A model generated the notes under the pieces. The model saw only the letters and a program-made list of their open reading frames with translations. It had not been told where the DNA came from and made no database searches. The position numbers and the translations under genes are program-made. 64,000 nucleotides of DNA from CAZIUL01 sp964542475 (GTDB lineage: Bacteria > Planctomycetota > B15-G4 > CAYZWU01): the NCBI GenBank assembly GCA_964542475.1, contig CAZIUL010000004.1, positions 62,001-126,000 of the forward strand, read 5' to 3'. Of the stretch, positions 1 through 8,046 are shown in pieces. The stretch's first letter is position 1, and each line of letters begins with the position of its first letter.

Positions 1-369
1 TTCTTCAAAGACTTCCCAAAAATCGTACCCACTGGCAAAATCTTCCTTGTGATCCGAGTCCTGCTTGTTGAGCATTCCTCCCTCCACGAGGTTGAACACG
101 ATTTCGCCTATGTCCTCTGTGGAATAAATTCCCCAATGTTCCAGAACAATCCTTGCCAGCGGCCCGAACCGTCCGAGAGCATAATCCTTGACACCATCCA
201 GCATCTCTTCAACCGAAACATGCCTCTCCCCAGGCACGCGTTCATGTTTTCCAAGCCTTAAAAGGACATAATCAAGTGAGTCGAAGATAAAACGATATGC
301 CGTGGGGTGGTATTGCCCATCCATTTGCGCGATCTCTACAAGCTTATCATCAAGGTTCAATTCCGACAT
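1..369 (-). CDS. Minf_1886 family protein (3' end off the window)
   Basis: I translated this frame by hand: it opens with ATG at 369-367 and stays open for 123 codons to the window edge. It begins MSELNLDDKLVEIAQMDGQY and continues with a YHPTAYRFIFDSLDYVL stretch and a later RFGPLARIVLEHWGIYSTED stretch, the signature of the small uncharacterised Minf_1886 family found in Verrucomicrobia, planctomycetes and relatives. The usual length is about 130-150 residues, so only the last few are missing. It reads in the same direction as ricT-holB-tmk upstream, about 130 bases below ricT. No biochemical function is known for the family. An antisense frame at 49-261 is a shadow. Confidence 0.8.
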   Translation of the reverse strand, partial: MSELNLDDKLVEIAQMDGQYHPTAYRFIFDSLDYVLLRLGKHERVPGERHVSVEEMLDGVKDYALGRFGPLARIVLEHWGIYSTEDIGEIVFNLVEGGMLNKQDSDHKEDFASGYDFWEVFEE

Positions 370-501
370 CGCTTTACGCCTTTATCCTAGAAGTTCAGCA
401 GCAGTGCACGGGTCACAGCCGATACGGCATCTTTCACGCCTCTTCGAAAATAACCAGGCATTCGAAACCTCTAAAACTATCGGCGCGAATTCAGCACCTC
501 T

Positions 502-1569
502 TTATTTATGTTTCGGTTTTTTACTTTTTCGTTTCATCGCGCTTTTTTCGGCGCCACCTTCCCTTAACTCACTTTTTTTACTAGAGTTAGGAGTTTTATT
601 AGAACGCGATGATCTTTTGGAACGGGAGGATTTCTTTGAACGTGGAGGTCTTTTTGAACGAGATGGCCTGGATGAATCCTTAGACTGCATATCCTTGCTG
701 TCTTCATTATCCCGAGATCCGGACACCATCTCTTCGGCTGTAATCTCTTGCTGGATACCGGATTCCAGCTCTACCAGTATCTTCTGAAGAAAAATGTCGC
801 TGGATAGTACCTTTGCTTTCCCCGACTCCAATCTAAGAACCGTGCCTCTCCGGGGAAGCTTCTCCTTGAGGTTCTTGTAGACCTCATCCTCGTATCGCAG
901 GCAGCACATGAGGCGGCCGCATCTTCCTGATATTTTGCTGGGATCAAGAGTGGTTTTTTGGGATTTTGCCATCTTCATGGTTACCGGTTCGAGGTTGTTA
1001 AGAAACCCCTTGCAGCACAACCTTCTGCCGCAGTGCTCGTACTCCGCAAGCAGGCGTGCCTCATCCCGGACACCGATCTGTTTCATCTCGATCCTGGTTC
1101 GGTACTCCTTGGCCAGGTCCTTCACAAGGCGCCTGAAATCCACACGACCTTCGGCAAGAAAATAAAATATTATCTTCTCTCCATCGAAAAGAAACTCCAC
1201 ACCGGCAAGCTTCATGGACAGGTTGTTGGCTTTTATACGTTCCTTGCAGAAAGTCTCTTCCTCGCTTTGGCCCCTGGCGAATCTGCTCTGAACCTTGTCA
1301 AGGTCTTCCTCTGTAGCAATTCTGAGAACATCACCCGAAACACAGAGCTGCTTCCCGCTTCCTCCACTAATCTCACCATGGGTTTTCGAGTTCTTCAACC
1401 ACACAACCTCTCCATCATAATCTATCATATCGGAGAGTATCTTTCCCACTTCGACGCCTCTCGGAGACCGTACCAAGCAGTACTCCCCACGCTTCGTCTG
1501 AACGCCTTCCTTGAGAACGAAGTGGCCCCGGTAATACATCAGGCTATATCGTACAGTAACGTAGTTCAC
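502..1569 (-). CDS. ricT: PSP1-domain protein RicT (YaaT)
   Basis: 355 residues, GTG start at 1569 behind a strong GGAGGAGAGG ribosome site, two bases after the holB stop. The PSP1 domain is clear: an N-terminal strand region with PRGVEVGKIL, then the two cysteine clusters HCGRRLCCKGFL and CGRCGRLMCCLRYE. In Bacillus, RicT is part of the RicA-RicF-RicT complex, which carries iron-sulfur clusters and affects RNase Y and sporulation. In other phyla the role is not established. The last ~65 residues (about 290-355) are a Ser/Arg/Lys-rich low-complexity tail with repeated RSK/SRS units, probably an RNA-binding or disordered extension. The order tmk-holB-ricT matches the conserved tmk-yaaQ-yaaR-holB-yaaT block of Firmicutes. 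Confidence 0.9.
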   Translation of the reverse strand: MNYVTVRYSLMYYRGHFVLKEGVQTKRGEYCLVRSPRGVEVGKILSDMIDYDGEVVWLKNSKTHGEISGGSGKQLCVSGDVLRIATEEDLDKVQSRFARGQSEEETFCKERIKANNLSMKLAGVEFLFDGEKIIFYFLAEGRVDFRRLVKDLAKEYRTRIEMKQIGVRDEARLLAEYEHCGRRLCCKGFLNNLEPVTMKMAKSQKTTLDPSKISGRCGRLMCCLRYEDEVYKNLKEKLPRRGTVLRLESGKAKVLSSDIFLQKILVELESGIQQEITAEEMVSGSRDNEDSKDMQSKDSSRPSRSKRPPRSKKSSRSKRSSRSNKTPNSSKKSELREGGAEKSAMKRKSKKPKHK

Positions 1570-1571
1570 GT

Positions 1572-2588
1572 CTAACCTCTCCTCCTCGAATCACGGATGA
1601 CTCGAAACGTGTTTTCCACCGCAAGCGCCGGATCTATATATGAGTTAATGTCATTCACGGCATCAAAAAGATGCGGGAGCGCGTAAAAAAGGCTGGTCAA
1701 CGTATAGCACCCGGCGACTTCTTTCAACCGCTTTTCCATATCAGTATTCAGAAAACGCGGGTTTTCAACCCCTTCGATCAGCAGGGCAATGTCCCTGAGC
1801 ATTCCGGAACAGAGATCCAGGGAAAGCATCAGCTTCTCACGCAGATCCTGCTTTGATTTCTTCGATCCGGAAGCCCACTGCACAAGATCCGCAGCCGCCT
1901 TTACCGGTGACGGCAACGATGGGGCTGCAACAAAGTCGCAAAGAATAGATCTCGCGCGGCTGATATCGATTTCACAAAGCTTGATCAGCCGCCCAGGCCT
2001 CCCCTGGCAGATGTGCTGCGGAAACCCGATATCGAGCTCGGGCCGCGAGGCCACGAACTTCTCGAGCTCTTCATCGCTCAGCCTGCTGAACCGAAAACGC
2101 TGGCAGCGTGAATGGATCGTGGGCAGAAGACGCGCGGGGGAAGCCGCCACAAGAACGATCAAAGACCCGGAAGGAGGCTCCTCGAGAGTTTTCAGAAACG
2201 CGTTCTGTGACTCTTCATTCATCCGATCCGCCTCATTCACGATGACCGCTTTGCCGGCCGCTTCAAACGGCTTCTTACCAACCTCGCCGGTAAGACCACG
2301 GATCTGGTTTATCGTTATGTCCCTGCGGCCTTCTTCTGTACGGATGACATGAACATCAGGATGTACATTGTCAATTGCCCGCTTGCACACGGAGCACCGG
2401 CCGCATCCGTTATCTTTGCAAAGGAAAGAAGCCGCAACCCATCCCGCGGCATAAGATTTACCCACCCCATCAGGACCGGTGAAAAGCAGCGCATGCGGCA
2501 GCATCTTCCGCTCAAGGAGACCGGACAACCTCTCCACCAACCGGGTATGCCCCACGAAACCGTCAGAGTAAATCGCTGAGCTCAGCAT
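1572..2588 (-). CDS. holB: DNA polymerase III delta-prime subunit
   Basis: Clamp-loader AAA+ ATPase. From the chosen ATG at 2588 it is 338 residues. Walker A is GPDGVGKS (about 38-45), a zinc module has Cys at about 57, 62, 65 and 68, NEADRMNEESQNAFLKTLEE forms the Walker B/delta-prime region, and the SRC motif is in IHSRCQRFRF. The frame is open further upstream to a TTG at 2633, but that would overlap tmk by 71 bases and adds an unconserved tail. The ATG at 2588 overlaps tmk by 26 bases, although its ribosome site is weak. Intact Walker A and the SRC element could also fit a gamma/tau-like subunit, but length and tmk linkage favour delta-prime. Confidence 0.9.
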   Translation of the reverse strand: MLSSAIYSDGFVGHTRLVERLSGLLERKMLPHALLFTGPDGVGKSYAAGWVAASFLCKDNGCGRCSVCKRAIDNVHPDVHVIRTEEGRRDITINQIRGLTGEVGKKPFEAAGKAVIVNEADRMNEESQNAFLKTLEEPPSGSLIVLVAASPARLLPTIHSRCQRFRFSRLSDEELEKFVASRPELDIGFPQHICQGRPGRLIKLCEIDISRARSILCDFVAAPSLPSPVKAAADLVQWASGSKKSKQDLREKLMLSLDLCSGMLRDIALLIEGVENPRFLNTDMEKRLKEVAGCYTLTSLFYALPHLFDAVNDINSYIDPALAVENTFRVIRDSRRRG

Positions 2589-3183
2589 GAACGAGGGATT
2601 CCACTTGCTCCTGGCTGCCTGAGGCATCAACAACCTTGATCAGGTCGGGAAAGCGCCGGGCGAGCTCCAGGTAACCTTGCCGGACTCTCTCATGGAATCC
2701 GGTGTCGCGACATTCGATCCTGTCCTTCTCAGATCCGACCCTGGAAAGGCTTTGATCAACCTCCATGTCCATGAGTACCACACGATAAGGCTCTGTCCCG
2801 AAGCTTACCAATTTGCCGAGTGTAATTATCATTTCAGGATCAATGCCCGATCCTGTACCCTGGTATGCATAGGTCGAGTAGTAGCTTCTCTCCATGATTA
2901 CATGCCGTCCCAGGTCCAGTGCGGGGTTAATGACCGTCTTGAAAAGCTGGGCCCTGCTTGCCATGTACAGCAGCATCTCCGTCTCGGGAACGATATCCGG
3001 CTCTCCATCCGGCAGCTTCTCGATGAGAATCCTCCGGATCTTTTCACCGACCGGTGTTGATCCGGGCTCCCGAATGTGAAGCGTGTCCCGCCCCCTTGAG
3101 CGTAAAAGCTCCCTGAACCGCAAAGCCTGGGAGCTTTTCCCGGTTCCATCACCTCCTTCGAAAACTATCAGTTTGCCTTTCAT
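2563..3183 (-). CDS. tmk: thymidylate kinase
   Basis: dTMP to dTDP kinase of the thymidine nucleotide pathway, 206 residues, the normal family length. P-loop FEGGDGTGKS (8-17), substrate-binding REPGSTPVGEKIRRILI (38-54), MLLYMASRAQL (70-80) and a LID-type arginine stretch RVGSEKDRIE. The usual DR(Y/F/H) motif reads ERSYYSTYAYQG (98-109), a mild deviation. It is the first gene of a tmk-holB-ricT minus-strand operon and its 3' end overlaps holB. Upstream lies the AT-rich gap with DnaA-box-like sites. The thymidylate-kinase-like domain at 34.5 kb is a different, fused protein. Confidence 0.95.
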   Translation of the reverse strand: MKGKLIVFEGGDGTGKSSQALRFRELLRSRGRDTLHIREPGSTPVGEKIRRILIEKLPDGEPDIVPETEMLLYMASRAQLFKTVINPALDLGRHVIMERSYYSTYAYQGTGSGIDPEMIITLGKLVSFGTEPYRVVLMDMEVDQSLSRVGSEKDRIECRDTGFHERVRQGYLELARRFPDLIKVVDASGSQEQVESLVHAELSDLL

Positions 3184-3543
3184 GGGTAGAAGCCATTGTA
3201 CTGTTAAAAAGTTACGAATACAGAGAAGAAAAGAAGAGAACCACGGATGAACACGGGTTAACTCGGATATTTTTAATCAGGTGCCTGGCAATGCCAAATC
3301 ATCAATTAACAAAATATGGCCATGAACCAATAAATGTGGAAACGTTGTGGAAAAGCAGTGAAAACCCGGCTCCAAAATAGGACTCGGTTGACGATGGTTT
3401 TATATAATCCCAGTATAATTATTTAGTTACAGGCAGGGCATTTGCGGTGTTTTTTGAGATCGCATGTAAACACAGGTATATGAAATTTGTGGATAACAGG
3501 TCAAAAGGCAGTTGATTGAACGTGATCCGGCTGATGAGAATCA
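3184..3543. other. AT-rich intergenic gap with DnaA-box-like sites (candidate oriC)
   Basis: A 360-base gap between tmk and the dnaA-like gene, with no ORF of its own. It holds TGTGGATAA at 3488-3496 (exact complement of the TTATCCACA DnaA box), and TGTGGAAAC at 3335-3343 and TGTGGAAAA at 3346-3354, near matches 11 bases apart, all in the same orientation. AT-rich tracts lie between them (about 3265-3330 and 3398-3427). Gap position beside dnaA, three boxes and AT richness are what a replication origin would show. This is inference: no skew calculation was possible, and the boxes are few. Confidence 0.4.
3219..3262. repeat. purine-rich + ACCACGGATGAACACGG repeat
   Basis: A purine-rich run (AGAAGAAAAGAAGAGA) leads into ACCACGGATGAACACGG at 3240-3256. 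The same combination occurs at about 18216-18252, and its inverse (ATCCGTGTTCATCCGTGG) at 18343-18360. This motif is a common intergenic repeat in many environmental genomes. Its function is unknown. Confidence 0.55.
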
Positions 3544-4881
3544 TCAGAAGAGAAACTTCTGCCCGCCTTCCACCGCGGACTGGAGCTCCAACACGAGAGC
3601 GTTAAAAGTCGCGTCCTTGAGGCGCAAGCCGTTGATCTTCTTCTTGGCATAAGGAACGATCGATGGTGAGATGTTGCCAAGCCACCTGCAAATCCGGCTG
3701 GAAGATGCCTGCAAGAGAGACGAGGCCAGGTAGATCACGAGATGCCTTGCGAGAACCGCCTTTCGTAGCTTTGTGTTGGATGCTATCAGCTCGCGCTGCA
3801 CATCAAGCCTTTTCGAAACCAGCTCGATTATCCTGTCAACAGCATCCTCGCCGATGCTGATCGTCGAATACTCCGGAAAATGTTCCTTCAGGAACGCAGG
3901 CGTCGGGCTCTCGCCTTTCAGATCAGCAAGCTCCAGCACCTGCTCAATCAGTTCGATAAACCCCTTCAGCCCGCCCCTTGACGAACGCGCGATTGTCTCG
4001 ACAAGTGTTGGCGGCACTTTAAGGCCCTTGTCCCTGCACCTGTCGGATAGAATCAAAACCGTCGAGCTCAGGCTGTACCCGGAGATGGACACAACCATGC
4101 CTGAAAGCAAAAAGGAAGCCAGCGGTTTTTCTAACAGCCGTATCTCCCTTGGATGGTAACCTGAGGTGATCACCACCTGGCGCGACCGTTCTGTCAGGAA
4201 CTTCAGTATCGAAAGCAGTTCGAGCTGAACCTTGAGTTTGCCTTCAAGCTCATGGATATTCTCAACGATCAGAAGATCGCTCCTCAGAACCGCGCCCCTG
4301 AACCGGACCCTGTCACCAACCCTTGCCGCGTTGCTGAACTCGCGCGCGAACTGGGAAGCGTTGACCTTGTACCGGGCAGGAAACGAGTCGAGCTTTCTCA
4401 CCTTTTTCAAGAAATTATAGACAAGGTGGGATTTCCCCACACCCTTGGGCCCATAAAAATACAGAGGGTTGAAGGTTCCGGGCGGCTCGCGAAGAATCTT
4501 CTCGAACGCCGAGTAAACGAGCCGGTTTTCAGGCCTGACCACATAGCGGGTATCGTATGCCTCTTCCCTTTTCTGCCGTCTGGCTCCTTCTTTCCCTGTC
4601 CCCTGCATATCCTTCATCAGGCGGAAGAGGTAGCCGTCGATTTTTATCATCACCTTTACAGGGCTTCCGGTGATCTCGACAAATATCTTTTCTATGTCTC
4701 CGATGTACTTTTTTTCCAGCCATTCCCGCACGAAATTGTTGGGAACACCCAGAACGAAAAGACCTTTGGTGAAGCTCAAGGGACGGGTGTGGGTCAGCCA
4801 AAGTTTATTCAGGGATATACCGTGGCGCTCGGCAAAGCCATTCTTCACCTGGTTCCATATATCCTGTGCAAGAAGGTTCAA
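3544..4881 (-). CDS. dnaA: divergent chromosomal replication initiator DnaA
   Basis: 445 residues from a TTG start at 4881, supported by an AGGAGGG ribosome site about five bases away. All DnaA regions are in order: domain I (1-85, with an NNFVREWLEKKY stretch), a short linker, AAA+ with Walker A GPKGVGKS (144-151), a Walker B equivalent DLLIVENI (202-209), sensor 1 VVITS (236-240), and C-terminal domain IV (345-445). Two features are unusual. The Walker B acidic pair, normally DD, reads VEN. The DnaA signature (normally GRDHSTV) reads WLGNISPSIVPYAKKKI (400-416). The sequence is thus DnaA by architecture, but its DNA-binding element is diverged. It may be the sole initiator or a paralogue. 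The adjacent DnaA-box-like sites favour a working initiator. Confidence 0.8.
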   Translation of the reverse strand: MNLLAQDIWNQVKNGFAERHGISLNKLWLTHTRPLSFTKGLFVLGVPNNFVREWLEKKYIGDIEKIFVEITGSPVKVMIKIDGYLFRLMKDMQGTGKEGARRQKREEAYDTRYVVRPENRLVYSAFEKILREPPGTFNPLYFYGPKGVGKSHLVYNFLKKVRKLDSFPARYKVNASQFAREFSNAARVGDRVRFRGAVLRSDLLIVENIHELEGKLKVQLELLSILKFLTERSRQVVITSGYHPREIRLLEKPLASFLLSGMVVSISGYSLSSTVLILSDRCRDKGLKVPPTLVETIARSSRGGLKGFIELIEQVLELADLKGESPTPAFLKEHFPEYSTISIGEDAVDRIIELVSKRLDVQRELIASNTKLRKAVLARHLVIYLASSLLQASSSRICRWLGNISPSIVPYAKKKINGLRLKDATFNALVLELQSAVEGGQKFLF

Positions 4882-5050
4882 AGAACCCTCCTCTTTTTTC
4901 TAATCCCCTGTGTATTTTTTGTAACATGCGGTCGAGTAAAAACGCTTCAACATCGGAAATGTTACGAAGGAAAAAAGTGTGCGTCAATATTTTAGCTGAT
5001 AATTCAGCGGATTCGTTGCCGGGCTTTCATGGGCAAGGAGGAACCGGATT

Positions 5051-7987
5051 TTACAGCTTTTTTTCCATCTCAAGCGCCTGTTCGTGGTCAGGGTCGAGAA
5101 GAAGAGCTTTTTTCACCTCAACCTCTGCGGAATCCATGTTCCCAAGCTTCAAGAAGATCGCTCCCTTTTCAGCATGAATGTCAGCCAAAACGGCGTTTTC
5201 GCTCCAATCGGCGTGGAGAAATGTAAAGGCGAGAAAGGCAGGATCGCTTTTTCCGCCCGGTGCTTCCAAGGCAATATCCAGCTCTTCCAGGGCACGCACG
5301 TACATGGAAAGTGCGCCCAACTCTTTGGCAAACGCGAGGTGAAAAAGGCGCTGGAACGGATCGATGTGAACAGCTTCTTCCAGATACGCCGATGCCTTGT
5401 CATGACTCCCATTCTCAATGTGGTGTTCGGCTACCTTCAGGAAAAGGACAAGGTCCGTCATGCCGTGCTCGATCAGGCTTTCCATCTCGCGGACGGCGTC
5501 TTCGGCCCGCCCCATGGCGGAATATAGCTCGACCAGGGCGAGGCAGGGGGATCCGCCGCCGATATATGAAGGGAAACAGCCTTTTGCCTTGATCAACAGA
5601 TCGACCGCAAGATTGTAATTCCCTTCGTTGCGCGCCATCAAGCCAAGGCTCCTGTAAGCAACAAGGTCTTCCACTCCTGCATCAACAGCCTGCCTGAAAA
5701 GCATGCGGGCATCCTTCTCGTTTCCCCGGGACAAGGCGATCTCCCCCTTCAGAAGCGAGGCGGGACCGTACCCCTGTTTTGCCGCGAAGATTTTGTTCAG
5801 AAAATAGAGCGCATCAACTGATTTACCGTTTTGAAAACAGGCCCGTGCTGCCTTGAGGAGCAGCTCAATATCCTCATCTTCGTCCGTCGCCGCGTCGAGC
5901 AGCTCTCGGTGCTTGTCGCTGTCATAAACCGGGCTGCACCTTACCGGCTGCAGTATGTTGTCCCATAACCATCGTTCGAACGACTCATCGAACTCATCCA
6001 AGCTCATGCTCATTTCGATATCGAGCACCTTGCGCGTGTCGAGCCCCTTACCGAAACCAGAAATCATCCTGCAAAGCCCCTCGATACCGATCCGGGAAAC
6101 GATGAACTCCACTGCAAGGCCGGCCTGGTAGTAAGCGAATAACACACGGCTTCCCATGAAACCGCTGTTGAAGTCGACTACCTTGAAAAGCTTCCCGTTG
6201 TGAAAGCTGTTGTAGAGCTCCATATCCAGGTTCCGCCTGCAGGAGGCTTTCCTCTGTCCTTCTTCGTACACCGAAATCCCCTCCGTGAACCAACGCGGTA
6301 TCCTGTTGCGTGACATCTGCAGGGTAAACACGTGACAGAGCTCGTGATGGAGAGTCGTGGCCCAGTTGAACTTTCCGCGATACATGGAGGCGCCGGGTGA
6401 AAGCAGTGTAACGACCCTGCCGAAACAGGCGCCCAGCGCGCCCAGCCCCGTAAATCCCACAGTGCGCACAGCAAAGTCCTGGTGCTCGGGAAACATTTCC
6501 ATGAGCACAGGACCCGAGATCCGGAACCCGTATTTCTCCTGGAAAACCCCGATGCTCTCCCGGCCCAGCCCGAGCAGATAGCTTCGCATAACCCCGGCTT
6601 CCTCGACATCGAGGAGTATGCGAAAAAGATCCGACTTTTCCTCAATGAAAGTATCGAGGTCGGAAAGAACACGCAGCATGTTGTCCCGCCACGGATATGG
6701 AAAAGGGTCCCTGTCAGCGGATTCCAGCAGAACCTTTCGAGCCTCTTTTTCCTGCCCTAGGTTGGCCAGGGCCCTTCCGAGAAGAATGTATGCTTCGTTG
6801 CAATCCGGATCAGTCTCGATGCATTTGCGCAGGCACTTTTCGGCTTCTGAGAAACGGTAGTGAAAAATCAACAGCTCGCCAAGGATCATGTAGGCACCGC
6901 CAAAACACGGATCCTGATTCAAGGCCTTTTCGATCACGGCCTGAGAACCTTCCATATCACCATTCAGACGCAGGGCCGCCGCTTTCTCGGCCAGAAGCGT
7001 CTTGTCGCGCGGGTTGACTTCAAGCCCCCTTTCAACAAGCTCCAGCGCTTTCCCGCAACGGCCCACAACGCTCGAACTGTGCGCCAGGCAGGCCAGTGCG
7101 CTGGCATGCACGGGGTTGAGATTCAAAGCCTTATTCAAGCTTACCATTGCCTCGTTGAACTTGAATGCATAGCTCCGGGTGCGGGCGATGCCTGTCAGCG
7201 ATTCTGCAAGGTTCGGATTCACCTTCAGAGCATCCCTGAAACATGACAGGGCCCTGTTCCCGGACCCCTTGTCCCCGGTTCCCGTTCCGAGCCTTGTCTC
7301 CCGGTATATCTTTCCGAGAATCAGCAGAGAATCAAAACGCTCGAATCTGTAGCCTGAGCCGCGGCGGCCGTTGAACTCCTTGTCAGCATACACGGCTTCG
7401 ACAACAGCACGGTCCAGATCTCCAAGCAGATAGAAAAGCCGGCTTCGCAGGCAGAGCTCATCTCCCCTGCCCGCCCCCTCTCCGGCGGACCGGGATTCGA
7501 GCGAAACCTCTGCAAGCGCTCGGGCCTCCTCCCTTCTGCCGGTTTCGTACAAAAGCTCCGCCAGAAAAACACGCGGCTTCAACGGCTCCAATGACACGTC
7601 AACCGCCTCGCGCAGCCGGGCCTCCGCCTCTTCGTACCGGCCGAACAGGCAGAGTGTTTCAGCCAGTTCGCAGAGAGCGTCGGAATCGTCCGGACAGAGA
7701 TCAACCCATTTGTTCGCAGCGCCGAGCGCCTCCTGGTACTTTCCCCTGAAACGCTCCACCATGACCAGCCCCTCGAGAGCACGCGCCGACTCAGGAAAGT
7801 CATACAGGTGGTCACGAAGATCGCCGGCTGCTGTCCTGTAATGCCCGTGGTAGCCGCTCCGGATGGCATCTTCCAGGAACTCCAGCTCATGGGCGCTCTC
7901 AACAGCGCTTTCCTGGCACGGTAATGGAATGGAAAGAGCGAAGATGAGGGCCGGCACCTTCAGAACAAGCTGGAGTGTACGGTTCAT
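5051..7987 (-). CDS. secreted TPR protein with peptidase-MA-type zinc protease domain
   Basis: 978 residues with an N-terminal signal sequence (hydrophobic stretch in residues 5-25, likely exported). Residues about 30-430 are many TPR-like repeats (motifs such as ALKVNPNLAESLTGIAR and ALNLNPVHASALACLAH). The middle (about 450-690) holds a gluzincin-type site, LHHELCHVFTLQ at about 548-559, followed by RWFTEGISVYEE, giving HExxH plus a downstream Glu, as in peptidase MA-like proteins. Residues 700-978 are more TPR repeats. So a protease core is sandwiched between two protein-interaction solenoids, probably in the periplasm. The substrate is unknown. It stands alone between dnaA and the aminotransferase, about 60 bases from the latter. 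Confidence 0.8.
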   Translation of the reverse strand: MNRTLQLVLKVPALIFALSIPLPCQESAVESAHELEFLEDAIRSGYHGHYRTAAGDLRDHLYDFPESARALEGLVMVERFRGKYQEALGAANKWVDLCPDDSDALCELAETLCLFGRYEEAEARLREAVDVSLEPLKPRVFLAELLYETGRREEARALAEVSLESRSAGEGAGRGDELCLRSRLFYLLGDLDRAVVEAVYADKEFNGRRGSGYRFERFDSLLILGKIYRETRLGTGTGDKGSGNRALSCFRDALKVNPNLAESLTGIARTRSYAFKFNEAMVSLNKALNLNPVHASALACLAHSSSVVGRCGKALELVERGLEVNPRDKTLLAEKAAALRLNGDMEGSQAVIEKALNQDPCFGGAYMILGELLIFHYRFSEAEKCLRKCIETDPDCNEAYILLGRALANLGQEKEARKVLLESADRDPFPYPWRDNMLRVLSDLDTFIEEKSDLFRILLDVEEAGVMRSYLLGLGRESIGVFQEKYGFRISGPVLMEMFPEHQDFAVRTVGFTGLGALGACFGRVVTLLSPGASMYRGKFNWATTLHHELCHVFTLQMSRNRIPRWFTEGISVYEEGQRKASCRRNLDMELYNSFHNGKLFKVVDFNSGFMGSRVLFAYYQAGLAVEFIVSRIGIEGLCRMISGFGKGLDTRKVLDIEMSMSLDEFDESFERWLWDNILQPVRCSPVYDSDKHRELLDAATDEDEDIELLLKAARACFQNGKSVDALYFLNKIFAAKQGYGPASLLKGEIALSRGNEKDARMLFRQAVDAGVEDLVAYRSLGLMARNEGNYNLAVDLLIKAKGCFPSYIGGGSPCLALVELYSAMGRAEDAVREMESLIEHGMTDLVLFLKVAEHHIENGSHDKASAYLEEAVHIDPFQRLFHLAFAKELGALSMYVRALEELDIALEAPGGKSDPAFLAFTFLHADWSENAVLADIHAEKGAIFLKLGNMDSAEVEVKKALLLDPDHEQALEMEKKL

Positions 7988-8046
7988 TGCGGATTACCTC
8001 GCTAAAGGAGCTGTCTTTCTCTGGATCGGGATCGAGATCAGGCGGG

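Noticed and set aside
3388..3419. TTGACG and TATAAT as a plus-strand promoter
   Set aside because: Spacing is 20 bases and no plus-strand gene follows. Possibly part of the AT-rich origin region.
4252..4995. 247-codon plus-strand open frame opposite dnaA
   Set aside because: Antisense to the clear DnaA; no ribosome site and no family likeness. GC-rich shadow.
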